Below the pieces are notes generated by a model. The model searched no databases. It had not been told where the DNA came from and was given only the letters and a program-made list of their open reading frames with translations. Positions 27,996 to 36,282 of a DNA stretch of 64,000 bases are shown piece by piece; the first letter of the stretch is position 1; each line of letters opens with the position of its first letter. Location of the stretch: the NCBI GenBank assembly GCA_964548905.1, contig CAZJTL010000004.1, forward strand, positions 1 to 64,000. Reading direction: 5' to 3'. The stretch comes from CAZJTL01 sp964548905. GTDB taxonomy: Bacteria > Cyanobacteriota > Cyanobacteriia > Cyanobacteriales > Xenococcaceae. Both the position numbers and the translations under genes were made by a program.

Positions 27996-28117
27996 AATTG
28001 GGCATCGTCGAGATATTTATAACTAAAGGCTAGCAGCTTTTGAAGAAGGCGATCGACATGTTGAAAGTTGAAACTTCCTAATGGACAATCGGGTTTACTC
28101 AGGCTATAGTCGCACAT
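27992..28117 (-). CDS. Possible small minus-strand gene or gene remnant
   Basis: ATG at 28117 opens MCDYSLSKPDCPLGSFNFQH and continues to a 41-residue end, KYLDDAQF. The same frame is open about 16 codons further upstream (FAKVCSLQLQPNSHYLS). Its stop overlaps that of the convergent gene ending at 27995. The composition looks protein-like, with few rare codons, but there is no good ribosome site and no recognised family. The rest of the 27996-28382 spacer shows nothing else. Confidence 0.25.
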   Translation of the reverse strand: MCDYSLSKPDCPLGSFNFQHVDRLLQKLLAFSYKYLDDAQF

Positions 28118-28382
28118 ACTCAAATAATGAGAATTGGGCTGTAGTTGCAAAGAACAAACTTTAGCAAAATTTTAGGGAACTATAAGTCCGATCGCTCTAC
28201 TATATCGAGGATATTTGTTCGGATAAATTATTGATGGCGTGATGAAATTAAATTATGCAGAATAAGCGATCGAGAAAACCCTAAGAATAGTTGATAAAAG
28301 ATATAATTCGTAGTTCCAATGCCATAAATTGTAGGGGTAATTCTGGTGATTACCCTAGCCCCAACTAAAATCTCTAGTAAAA

Positions 28383-28694
28383 ATGTCTGAAGCAAAGAAG
28401 CTTGACTGGATGTCAATTCTGATTGAAAAGGATCTGGAACAAGAATCCTTTGTTGATTACGTTTTTATCTCTAATGTCCATGCCAAAGATCCTAGATACA
28501 AAGACCGATACATGCTTGTTGGACAAAATAGAGGATTGTTCAGAATTAACAAAGAATCCTTAGAGATTGAGCTATTACTGCCAATGGAAGGGGACAATCA
28601 TGGAAAGCGTTTTCATAGTGCAGCATCAAAAATCCTCAGAGAATATAACCATGGCCATTTATTCCCTGCAAAAGCACATTTCGCCTGTGGTTAA
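28383..28694 (+). CDS. Hypothetical protein, 103 residues
   Basis: Not recognised. It is a soluble mixed-charge protein (MSEAKKLDWMSILIEKDLEQ...DHG-type loops...GHLFPAKAHFACG) without a signal peptide or membrane span. It has a start codon preceded by AAAA and no clear ribosome site. It stands alone between the small genes and the next hypothetical gene. Base composition is like its neighbours. Confidence 0.55.
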   Translation: MSEAKKLDWMSILIEKDLEQESFVDYVFISNVHAKDPRYKDRYMLVGQNRGLFRINKESLEIELLLPMEGDNHGKRFHSAASKILREYNHGHLFPAKAHFACG

Positions 28695-28895
28695 ACAATA
28701 ATAGTTGTTGTTAGAGCAAGAACAACTGCGACATTGGTTGTAAAAATTGTTTCCAAATGCTGAATTGTGGAACCCCATTTATATTATATTGAGTCCTATA
28801 TTTAAGAACTGTCTTCAAATTCTAATTAACTAACATTGACTTAACTTTAACCCTCTAACATTAACTAGACAAAATCAAAGCTAGAACTAGAAATC

Positions 28896-29507
28896 ATGAA
28901 AAATTTAAGCTTAGTTGAAGGTGGCGTAATTAATCCTTGTCAGTGGCAGCTCGATCGCGTCAAGCAAGAAGTTTCTAATCTTCTTAAGATTAAAATTGAA
29001 GAAATTGAAAGCATTGAATGTTGGTTAAACCAAATTTGCGTCAAAATCTTGGGTAAAGGCTCTAAATTTCTTAGCTATAGAAGTTTATCGATGTGGTTTG
29101 AAGAATGTTTATTAGCAATTGAAAATTGTCAAGATGTGATTCAATTCGAGAAAATAGGAGTAATGTTACGCTATGAGATGGAAAAGTATGATAAATATTA
29201 TCCACCAGAAAAATTAGCGAAATTACAACAATTCTGGAGCGAAAAATCCCCAAGATTTGACACTGAAGAATCTAGACTTCAACTGAGAATTGTTCGTCAA
29301 CAAGAAGCAGAAAAATGGCTGAGATACTGGCAGCAATTATTATCTAATTGCCAAAATAAAGAACTACTCGATCGATACTATTGGAAAATTCACGAAGAAA
29401 GTCAAGAATTTGAAGATTTATGGGAAACAATTAAATGTGCCAAAGATCTTTGGGAACAGCAAAGACTGAAATTAGACCGTCCTAATGATTTTTGGATGAC
29501 ATTTTAA
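28896..29507 (+). CDS. Hypothetical helical protein, 203 residues
   Basis: Not recognised. It is predicted largely alpha-helical and is rich in Trp, Glu, Lys and Gln (WLNQICVKIL, EKLAKLQQFWSEK, WLRYWQQLLS, WETIKCAKDLWEQQ). It has no transmembrane segment or signal peptide. The gene ends 70 bp before the c-di-AMP riboswitch of the next operon and is probably transcribed separately. Confidence 0.6.
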   Translation: MKNLSLVEGGVINPCQWQLDRVKQEVSNLLKIKIEEIESIECWLNQICVKILGKGSKFLSYRSLSMWFEECLLAIENCQDVIQFEKIGVMLRYEMEKYDKYYPPEKLAKLQQFWSEKSPRFDTEESRLQLRIVRQQEAEKWLRYWQQLLSNCQNKELLDRYYWKIHEESQEFEDLWETIKCAKDLWEQQRLKLDRPNDFWMTF

Positions 29508-29574
29508 ATAGATTTGATGTAAATTGTAAAATTTAGTAAGATGATTAAAACAATCATTAGCAGAAATAAAGTCA

Positions 29575-29745
29575 GCCGAGTCTAGTTGTTTGTAAGCATA
29601 CTAGAGCGGAGGAACCACTTTAAGGGGCTTATCAAAGAAATAACCCTATTTTTTTTTAGATAGGAATTCTTTGAAGGGAAACTCTCAACCCTAGCCCGTC
29701 AGCTAACTCCGTAGGCATTGGGAGACAACTGAAGAGTCAGCATTA
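29575..29745 (+). promoter_or_regulatory. ydaO/yuaA-type c-di-AMP riboswitch
   Basis: The leader has the conserved blocks of the ydaO aptamer in order: GCGGAGGAACCAC (29606-29618), GGGG (29624-29627), GAAGGGAAACTCTC (29673-29686), CCCGTCAGCTAAC (29695-29707) and CGTAGGCATTGGGAGA (29710-29725). TCTC at 29683-29686 can pair with GAGA at 29722-29725. It lies about 80 nt upstream of the permease ATG at 29825. ydaO riboswitches bind c-di-AMP and usually switch expression off. A GAGTC (29734-29738) to GACTC (29809-29813) pairing in the downstream part may belong to the expression platform. The element is recognised from consensus; the outer boundaries are approximate. Confidence 0.88.
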
Positions 29746-29824
29746 AATAATGACTTGACATCATCAGCGTCCCTGGCTGGTACTGCTCTGCTGTAAGAAC
29801 CCGCCTTCGACTCTAAGGGGAACG

Positions 29825-30670
29825 ATGTCAATTCAACTAAATTTTTCTGCGATCGCTCTAGCAAGTGCCTCTGCTTGGCGAAAAGCTAAGCCTTTTCTCA
29901 TACGTGAAGAGATGGTTTTACCAACATTAGGCTTTTTAGGTGTAATTGGACTCTGGTGGATCGTTGCTCTCCTGAAGCCAGACTTAATGCCAACACCACC
30001 AGAAGCACTAGTTGCTAACTTAGATTATATTCTCAATCCCTTTTTTAATCGTGGCCCTGGGAACTTGGGGATAGGCTGGTTATTAATAGCCAGTTTGAGA
30101 AGAGTTCTTGTCGGTTTCTTCTTTAGCGCCTTGGTAGCCATTCCTATTGGTTTTTTAATTGGCATGTCTCGCCCTGCAATGCTGGCGATTAATCCTTTAA
30201 TTCAAATCTTCAAGCCAGTATCACCTCTTGCTTGGCTGCCGATCGCCCTTGCCATTTTTAATCTAGCAGATCCCTCCGCTATTTTTGTCATTTTTATCAC
30301 TTCACTTTGGCCGACAATTATTAATACTGCCCTTGGTGTTGCCAGTGTCGATCGCGATTACATCAATGTGGCAAAAGTTTTAGAAATGCCGCGCTACAGG
30401 CAAATATTTAAAATCATTCTACCTGCCAGCTTGCCCTATATTTTTACAGGATTACGCATTAGTTTGGGCATTGCTTGGTTAGTGATCGTGGCGGTGGAAA
30501 TGCTGACAGGCGGTTTAGGAATTGGCTTTTTTGTTTGGGATGAATGGAATCGCCTCAATCTTAATTCAGTCTTTCTTGCCGTACTCGTCATTGGTATAAC
30601 TGGTTTATTGCTAGACTATGCACTCGGTCAATTAGAAGTTTTAGTTACTCATCGGAAAGCTAAAGCTTAA
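29825..30670 (+). CDS. ABC transporter permease, NrtB/SsuC/TauC type
   Basis: A 281-residue inner-membrane permease with about six hydrophobic spans (TLGFLGVIGLWWIVALL, VLVGFFFSALVAIPIGFLIG and others). The cytoplasmic EAA-like loop, VAKVLEMPRYRQIFKIILPA, docks the ATPase. It belongs to the nitrate/bicarbonate/sulfonate/taurine/cyanate importer family. AAGGGGA precedes the ATG. It is the first gene after the c-di-AMP riboswitch and works with the binding protein at 30894 and the ATPase at 32330. The substrate is unknown. Confidence 0.88.
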   Translation: MSIQLNFSAIALASASAWRKAKPFLIREEMVLPTLGFLGVIGLWWIVALLKPDLMPTPPEALVANLDYILNPFFNRGPGNLGIGWLLIASLRRVLVGFFFSALVAIPIGFLIGMSRPAMLAINPLIQIFKPVSPLAWLPIALAIFNLADPSAIFVIFITSLWPTIINTALGVASVDRDYINVAKVLEMPRYRQIFKIILPASLPYIFTGLRISLGIAWLVIVAVEMLTGGLGIGFFVWDEWNRLNLNSVFLAVLVIGITGLLLDYALGQLEVLVTHRKAKA

Positions 30671-30822
30671 GTTCATAGTTTATGGTTCATTGTTGATAGC
30701 AATTAGCCGTCAGCAATCAGCCCTCAGTAGCTATAGCGCTACGCGCTAGGCAATAGGCATTCTTGCAATAGGCAACAGTAAACTATAAATCGATTTCGGG
30801 ATTTAGAAATGTCCTAACTTTA

Positions 30823-30850
30823 TTGCGTAGTGCTATAGCTATAGACGCAA
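30823..30850. repeat. Palindrome between permease and binding-protein genes
   Basis: Arms TTGCGT (30823-30828) and ACGCAA (30845-30850) enclose an internally palindromic CTATAGCTATAG. A second self-complementary block, CTATAGCGCTACGCGCTAG, lies at about 30731-30750. Both sit in the 223-bp gap inside the transporter operon and could affect mRNA processing between the genes. Confidence 0.6.
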
Positions 30851-30893
30851 TTCAATTCCTTAAAGCCGATCGCACCTCAATGAGCAATGAACA

Positions 30894-32312
30894 ATGAACA
30901 ATTTAACAAGACGAAGATTTATTCAAGGGATTGGTGCAACTACTGGTGTAGGACTTCTTTCTTCCTGTGTTAGTGGGGGTAGTAGTAATCTTTCTCAAGC
31001 TGCACGGGAAGTTGAACCGATTGTCGATCCTAAAACCCTAGAAAAACCCAATCTCAAGATTGGTTTTGTACCTGTTAACGATTGTGCGCCTTTTGCGATC
31101 GCCTACACTAAAGGTTTCTTTCGCAAATATGGACTCAATGTTAACCTCAGCCGCGAAGCAAGTTGGGCAACTTCTCGCGATGGCGTAATTTTCGGTCGTC
31201 TCGATGCTTCTCCTGTGGTTTCTGGTGCGGTTACTAATGCCAGAATTGGGGCAGAAGGTGCGCCTCATGCGCCTTTATGTGCGGCAATGACAATTCATCG
31301 TCATGGCAATGCGATGACCATGAATCAAGCCATGTGGGACTTTGGCATCCGTCCTTGGACAGAATATAATGGCAATCTGGGGGAATTTGAAACTCAATTT
31401 CAACAATATTTTGCCAAACAACCTACAGAAGAGCGTATTTTAGCTACTGTCCTCAGTTCTTCTATTTATGAATATTTCGTGCGCTATCTCGCCGCAGCTA
31501 CGGGAATCAACCCCGATACAGAATTTAGGCTGATTATCTTTCCACCACCGCAAATGGTCAGTAATATGAGGTTAGGGGCAATGCAAGCTTATATGGTAGC
31601 AGAACCTTGGAATACTAGGGCGCTCAATCCTTTGGGCAAACAAGGTCAGGCGATCGGGTTTACTTTTGCTCAAGGTCGAGAAATTTGGCGAGGACACCCA
31701 GACAGACTTTTAGCGGTCATGGAATCTTTTATTGAGGAAAATCCGAAAACCTATCGCAGCTTAGTTAAAGCTATGATTGAAGCCTGCCAGTATTGCAGCG
31801 ATTCTAAAAACCGTGCAGAAGTTGCTCAAATTATCACCGATCGCTCGTTTACAGGAGCAAAACCAAAAACAGGCGCGATCGATAAATTTACTAGACCAGG
31901 GATTGTTGGAGATTACAATTATGGTGGTTTTGATGGCAAAGAACGTCTAGTAAAAGAACCTTCTACCACTTTATTTTTCGACCTTCCCGATAATTTGAAA
32001 TCAATTCCTAGCGATCATTCTACTTTCCTGTGGCAATCTCAAAGTATCTGGATTATGACTCAAGCTACTCGTTGGCATCAAATTAAAGATTTCCCGAAAA
32101 ATGCTGAAGAATTAGCCATTCACGCCTGGAAAACCGATTTATATCGTGAAATAGCTTCAGAAATAGGTATAGAATCTCCTCAAGAAAATTATAAAGTTGA
32201 ACCTGCTGAAGCGTTTATCGATAACAAAGCCTTCGATCCTAGCGATCCGATTGGCTATCTCAAAAGCTTTCCCATTAAAGCAAATAGTACCCAATCTTTT
32301 TATCTGTCTTAG
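30894..32312 (+). CDS. NrtA/CmpA-family ABC substrate-binding lipoprotein (Tat-type signal)
   Basis: A 472-residue solute-binding protein. The N-terminus NLTRRRFIQGIGATTGVGLL followed by SSC is a twin-arginine signal joined to a lipobox, so the folded protein is probably exported by Tat and lipid-anchored. The body follows the NrtA/CmpA pattern (LKIGFVPVNDCAPFAIAYTKGFFRKYG, MTIHRHGNAMTMNQ, MRLGAMQAYMVAEPWNTRA). Family members bind nitrate, nitrite, bicarbonate or cyanate. Residues deciding the ligand were not resolved. It is co-oriented with the permease and 17 bp before the ATPase. Confidence 0.9.
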   Translation: MNNLTRRRFIQGIGATTGVGLLSSCVSGGSSNLSQAAREVEPIVDPKTLEKPNLKIGFVPVNDCAPFAIAYTKGFFRKYGLNVNLSREASWATSRDGVIFGRLDASPVVSGAVTNARIGAEGAPHAPLCAAMTIHRHGNAMTMNQAMWDFGIRPWTEYNGNLGEFETQFQQYFAKQPTEERILATVLSSSIYEYFVRYLAAATGINPDTEFRLIIFPPPQMVSNMRLGAMQAYMVAEPWNTRALNPLGKQGQAIGFTFAQGREIWRGHPDRLLAVMESFIEENPKTYRSLVKAMIEACQYCSDSKNRAEVAQIITDRSFTGAKPKTGAIDKFTRPGIVGDYNYGGFDGKERLVKEPSTTLFFDLPDNLKSIPSDHSTFLWQSQSIWIMTQATRWHQIKDFPKNAEELAIHAWKTDLYREIASEIGIESPQENYKVEPAEAFIDNKAFDPSDPIGYLKSFPIKANSTQSFYLS

Positions 32313-32329
32313 TTAGTTGTAAATATACC

Positions 32330-33169
32330 GTGACTCAAATAATGCATCCATCAACTCACACACCAATTCAATCCAATATTCAAACAGGATTTCTCGAAAT
32401 AGAAAACCTGATTAAAGCTTATCCAACAAACGATGGAGGTGAATTTGTCGTTCTCGATGGAGTTAATTTAAGCATCAATAAAGGGGAATACATTTCCATT
32501 ATTGGTCATTCTGGCTGTGGTAAATCGACCTTGCTCAAAATGGTAGCTGGTTTAGAAACAGCTACATCTGGTTTAGTCTGTCTGGAAGGAAAAGAAATTC
32601 GTAAACCAGGTGCCGATCGCATGATGGTATTTCAACATTATTCCTTATTACCTTGGCTGACAGTACAAGAAAATATCCGCCTAGCAGTAGATGAAGTTTA
32701 TAAAAAAGCTAGCAAAGTTGAGAAAAAACAAATTGTCAGCGAACATTTAGCTATGGTTAACCTAACCTCCGCAGCTAATAAATATCCCGATGAAATTTCG
32801 GGTGGGATGAAACAAAGGGTAGGTATTGCTCGTGCTTTGGCTGTGCGTCCTAAATTATTATTAATGGACGAACCATTTGGTGCTTTGGATGCACTCACCA
32901 AAGGTAAATTGCACAAGCAAGTATTGAAAATTTGCGAAGAACATCATCAAACAGCGATGATGATTACTCACGATGTAGATGAAGCCATTTTCTTGTCCGA
33001 TCGCATTATTTTGATGAAAAATGGCCCGAAAGCTAATATTGGTGAAATCTTGGAAGTTCCCTTTGAACATCCTCGCGATCCGCACCAATTGAGAGAATCC
33101 AAAGAATATTACGATCTTCGCAATCATGCTCTCGATTTTCTCGATCGCAACTTTACCACGGATGATTGA
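32330..33169 (+). CDS. ABC transporter ATP-binding protein, NrtD/CmpD type
   Basis: A 279-residue ATPase with Walker A GHSGCGKST, Q-loop VFQHYSLLPW, signature ISGGMKQRV, Walker B LLLMDEPFGALDA and H-loop MITHDVDEA. The GTG at 32330 is the likely start, with ATG at codon 5 as an alternative. It powers the importer encoded with 29825 and 30894. No NrtC-like ATPase-binding-protein fusion accompanies it, unlike classical nrtABCD and cmpABCD operons. Confidence 0.92.
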   Translation: MTQIMHPSTHTPIQSNIQTGFLEIENLIKAYPTNDGGEFVVLDGVNLSINKGEYISIIGHSGCGKSTLLKMVAGLETATSGLVCLEGKEIRKPGADRMMVFQHYSLLPWLTVQENIRLAVDEVYKKASKVEKKQIVSEHLAMVNLTSAANKYPDEISGGMKQRVGIARALAVRPKLLLMDEPFGALDALTKGKLHKQVLKICEEHHQTAMMITHDVDEAIFLSDRIILMKNGPKANIGEILEVPFEHPRDPHQLRESKEYYDLRNHALDFLDRNFTTDD

Positions 33170-33202
33170 TCGCGACAGGACTTATGTATCAGCCACTATG
33201 CC

Positions 33203-33236
33203 AAAAAATAAGGATTGAATTTAAATTCAATCCTTA
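33203..33236 (-). terminator. Perfect 28-nt palindrome with T-run on the minus strand
   Basis: A 14-bp perfect inverted repeat spans 33209-33236 (arm TAAGGATTGAATTT). On the minus strand it is followed by TTTTTT, as in an intrinsic terminator for the lyase gene ending at 33274. It may also stop the ABC operon coming from the left. Confidence 0.8.
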
Positions 33237-33273
33237 AATACAAAAGAGGTTGAGATCGTGCTTGAACTCTCTA

Positions 33274-33813
33274 TTAATTGAGGCGCTTTTCTAAATATTG
33301 ACCGATGATTAATTCTTGTCCTGCTCTAGAAATAATCGTTTGTCTAGTACGATAATTCTTACCAATTAATTTAATCTCTTCTTCAAAAACAGAACCGCCG
33401 TATTCTGTTCGCAAGCACATGGTTTGAGGATTAGTGAAGGAATATACAGCCACAACTGGATTGGTAGTTGCAAAACCTCGATCGCGATATACAATATTGT
33501 CTCTTACTCCAAATACTGTTGTTCCAGATGAAGGTTTTTGACTGCTATTGCTGTAGTTACTCTCCCAAGTTACTCTAGTACCAGCTAACAAAAGTCGATC
33601 TGACCCTAGCTCGTGCATCTTTTCCAGTTCGAGCAACTCAGGCGAGCCTTGAGGAAGAAATTGAATCTCAATCTCACTAATTACTTCTTGCGGCTCGGTT
33701 TCTTTGCTCAGCGTATAGTATCTTCTTTGAGATTTCCATTTGCCTTGTGTTTGTTGGAAAAACTGTAACGCCAAAGATTCTAAAGATTCCCGAACTATCC
33801 GCACTGATGTCAT
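33274..33813 (-). CDS. CpcS/CpeS-family phycobiliprotein lyase
   Basis: A 179-residue beta-barrel-type protein of the CpcS/CpeS lyase family, which attaches phycocyanobilin or phycoerythrobilin to Cys84-type sites of phycobiliproteins. Family features are FFQQTQGKWKSQRRYYTL near the start, AGTRVTWES and GTTVFGV in the middle, and the C-terminal IGKNYRTRQTIISRAG. Which subfamily (S, U or other) and which client it serves cannot be told. It is a single gene ended by a strong palindrome. The phycobiliprotein-like gene at 17144 is a conceivable client, but the two are 16 kb apart. Confidence 0.8.
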   Translation of the reverse strand: MTSVRIVRESLESLALQFFQQTQGKWKSQRRYYTLSKETEPQEVISEIEIQFLPQGSPELLELEKMHELGSDRLLLAGTRVTWESNYSNSSQKPSSGTTVFGVRDNIVYRDRGFATTNPVVAVYSFTNPQTMCLRTEYGGSVFEEEIKLIGKNYRTRQTIISRAGQELIIGQYLEKRLN

Positions 33814-33894
33814 AGAGACTTAACCCCACAGGCTTTGTGAATACACATAGTCATGCTTTTGTAAAGCGATGACAGTTGTTATTAATGATTCTTA

Positions 33895-34254
33895 ATGTAT
33901 CACATCCTAGCCAGAATACTGTTAGCAAACGTACAAAATCGACAGATGTATCTCACTCAAACGAGAATTGCTATACTGCTAATTGGAGGAGCAGCTCTTG
34001 CTGTCTTAGTTGTTGCTCCAATCGTTGGAGTAGCAATGGGAGCAGAACGCGCTCAGTCCCTATCTGAATCAGGACGCAATCTAGTTAAAGAGGGGATTAA
34101 ATTGAGTATAGAAACTGCTGAAATAATCCAAAACTCTACTGCTAAAGCTAGTGAATCATGGAATAATCTTGTCACAGAAGCTCAAGCAGAAATCGAACTG
34201 AAGCACAAGTCAGCTCAAGCTTCTCAGGAAGCTGAAATTACCTTGGAAGGCTAA
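33895..34254 (+). CDS. Small single-span membrane protein
   Basis: A 119-residue reading frame. An ATG at 33946 (MYLTQTRIAIL) may be the true start and gives 102 residues. One hydrophobic span (IAILLIGGAALAVLVVAPIVGVAMG) is followed by a charged helical tail rich in Ala, Glu, Ser and Gln. It resembles small DUF5132-like membrane-associated proteins, but this is only a pattern match. Function is unknown. A terminator-like hairpin follows at 34300. Confidence 0.6.
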   Translation: MYHILARILLANVQNRQMYLTQTRIAILLIGGAALAVLVVAPIVGVAMGAERAQSLSESGRNLVKEGIKLSIETAEIIQNSTAKASESWNNLVTEAQAEIELKHKSAQASQEAEITLEG

Positions 34255-34299
34255 GTATCGATCTAGGCGTAATAGCAAGATTTTCATCAACTATCAAAG

Positions 34300-34331
34300 A
34301 AAGCGATTGCCTCAAGTTGCGATCGCTTTTT
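34300..34331 (+). terminator. Intrinsic terminator
   Basis: Arms AAAGCGATTGC (34300-34310) and GCGATCGCTTT (34319-34329), with one mismatch, are followed by a T-run. It lies 46 bp after the small membrane protein gene. The right arm contains a HIP1 octamer. Confidence 0.75.
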
Positions 34332-34389
34332 AGCAATACAGCACCTTACAAATTCGCGCCATTCTATCTAATTTCTAACCTCTTTAATT

Positions 34390-35292
34390 ATGTCCGTAGA
34401 AGAACAAAAGAAGCTCGAAAAATATTTACAGAAAGTTATTCAAGAACTCGATGCCGATTTATTTGTTTTCAGCGCTGACATTCATCAGGATGGAGTGGAT
34501 TCTTTTATTCAAGAAATTAAAAACATCTCCCAAAAAAAGAGCAATATTGCCCTCATTTTAACAACTTATGGAGGAGATCCCGATGCAGCTTTTAGGATGG
34601 CAAAATTTTTAAAGAAAAACTATAAGACTCTGATTTTATTGATTTTTGGCTACTGTAAAAGTGCTGGAACATTGCTAGCGATCGCAGCCGATCGAATTGT
34701 CATCTCTGATTTTGGGGAATTAGGCCCTCTGGACATCCAAGTATTCAAAGAAGGCGATATTAGGAGAGAATCGGGCTTAAATATACAACAGTCTTTAAAA
34801 GTCATCAGAGAAGAAGCTCCCAAGATTTATGCACAATGTTTGTTTGATATTCTTGAGTTAGATCCACAAAGAGAAACATTTCCCTTAAAAGTTGTCGAAG
34901 ATCTTGCTGTTTCAATGGCTATAGGTCTACTTACACCTATTATCAGTCAAATCGATCCAGCACGCCTTGGCGAACTCGATCGACAAACCAGAATAGCGAT
35001 GGAATATGGTGAAAGACTAAATCCCAAGAGAGAAGAGACGATCGCCAGCCTTACATCAGACTATCCATCCCACAGTTTTGTTATCGATCTCGACGAAGCG
35101 CAACAGTTATTTGGCGATTGCGTCAGAAAACCTACAGAAGCAGAATCAGATTTGGAAAACTATATCTTCGAGTTTGTGCGTCAACCAGTTGGTTTTATTG
35201 GCAATATTGAAAAACTTTTAGAAAAAGTTGCCCAAACAAATAGCGATCGCCAGAACGAACACAGTAATAAAGATAAAAGCGATCGTACATAA
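34390..35292 (+). CDS. SDH-type serine proteinase-like protein (ClpP/SppA fold)
   Basis: A 300-residue protein of the serine dehydrogenase proteinase family, related to SppA and ClpP. It shows LTTYGGDPDAAFRMAKFLKK (oxyanion-type loop), then GYCKSAGTLLAIAADRIVIS with the candidate catalytic Ser, and FGELGPLDIQ. It has no membrane anchor, unlike true SppA. The C-terminus is charged and Asp/Asn/Lys-rich. Family members are ATP-independent cytosolic peptidases of uncertain role. It is a single gene. Confidence 0.82.
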   Translation: MSVEEQKKLEKYLQKVIQELDADLFVFSADIHQDGVDSFIQEIKNISQKKSNIALILTTYGGDPDAAFRMAKFLKKNYKTLILLIFGYCKSAGTLLAIAADRIVISDFGELGPLDIQVFKEGDIRRESGLNIQQSLKVIREEAPKIYAQCLFDILELDPQRETFPLKVVEDLAVSMAIGLLTPIISQIDPARLGELDRQTRIAMEYGERLNPKREETIASLTSDYPSHSFVIDLDEAQQLFGDCVRKPTEAESDLENYIFEFVRQPVGFIGNIEKLLEKVAQTNSDRQNEHSNKDKSDRT

Positions 35293-35438
35293 TTCACTTA
35301 ACTACTACACCAGCAGAGTTTTTAGCTAAAATTTAAGTAGATAGACACAATTTTTACGCTTAATATATCAGTTTTACTAGCAAAAGATAAAAGTAACAAA
35401 GCTAAGTAAAACACCTCTCTAATGGGAGGATTATAACA

Positions 35439-35983
35439 ATGACTAATTTTACTGGAACTAACGGAATTGACTTACTAATTGGTACGATAGTGTTCTGATT
35501 GGCGGTAATGGCAATGATACTCTGATTACCTTTGACGGTAATAGTGTTCTGATTGGCGGTGAGGGCGATGACTTGCTCAATGGAGGCATCGGCGATCACA
35601 CTCTCATTGGTGGTAGCGGTGCCGATATCTTTGGATTTTTCGGCGGCAATGAACCTTTTTCAACCAGCAATTTGGGAGTCGATCGAATCGTTGATTTTGA
35701 GTCAAATACAGACAAAATTGCTCTGTTTCAGCCTACCTTTACAGTTCTTACCAATACCGGTGGAACGATCGACTCTAATGAGTTTGCTGTTGTAACTGAC
35801 GATATAGATGTCGCTATCAGTAGTGCTGCGATCGTCTACAGCATCGGTACTGGCAATCTGTTCTATAACGAGAATGGAGTCGAACCTGGTTTAGGTACTG
35901 GAGATCAGTTTGCCACACTGGTAAACCGTCCGTCATTAAGCGCAGCAGACATCATTGTTGGCGAGTCGTTGCTGAATCTTTAA
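35439..35983 (+). pseudogene. RTX-type calcium-binding repeat protein with a 1-base frameshift
   Basis: ATG at 35439 has a good GGGAGGA site 9-15 bp upstream and starts MTNFTGTNGIDLLIGT. The frame then hits a stop at 35502. Dropping one base at about 35484-35486 restores a continuous RTX protein to 35983, about 181 residues. It contains GGNGNDTLI, GGEGDDLLN, GGIGDHTLI and GGSGADIFG, the Ca2+-binding nonapeptides of secreted hemolysin-type proteins, followed by a typical terminal domain (VDRIVDFESNTDKIAL). Either the gene is inactivated or the assembly has a 1-base error. An internal TTG at 35573 could start only a truncated form. Confidence 0.82.
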
Positions 35984-36004
35984 TGATTTAAGCCATCGTA
36001 GTAG

Positions 36005-36073
36005 TTATCCCGTGCTAAGTAGAGTCAAATTGCTTTGAGGGGAAGATAAGCGCGAAGCTGACACACGGGATAA
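36005..36073. repeat. 10-bp perfect inverted repeat around a 49-bp spacer
   Basis: TTATCCCGTG (36005-36014) and CACGGGATAA (36064-36073) form a perfect inverted pair between the RTX remnant and the THUMP gene. The rest of the 35984-36282 spacer shows no gene; two HIP1-like sites and GC-rich sequence lie at 36100-36125. Confidence 0.6.
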
Positions 36074-36282
36074 TAAGCGATCGAAACGTTACGTTCACTG
36101 TCGGGCGAGGAGGGCGATCGTCATTTTTAGTTAGTTTGCTCGTTCGATCGTTCTACTATTGCGTCTCATCAATTAAGTTTTTCTCCCGAATTTCATCTAA
36201 CTCGTCAACCGAATTCAGCAGGGATGCTGTTCAGAGCACAGTTGCCCGATCGCGGGAGTAGGAATGCAAGGAGGGGATTCAA

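Noticed and set aside
28228..28416. Minus-strand 62-codon frame
   Set aside because: Overlaps the start of the gene at 28383, has no ribosome site and low protein-like character.
35402..35599. Minus-strand 65-codon frame
   Set aside because: Antisense shadow of the RTX repeats; its repeated ITANQNTI pattern just mirrors the repeat DNA.
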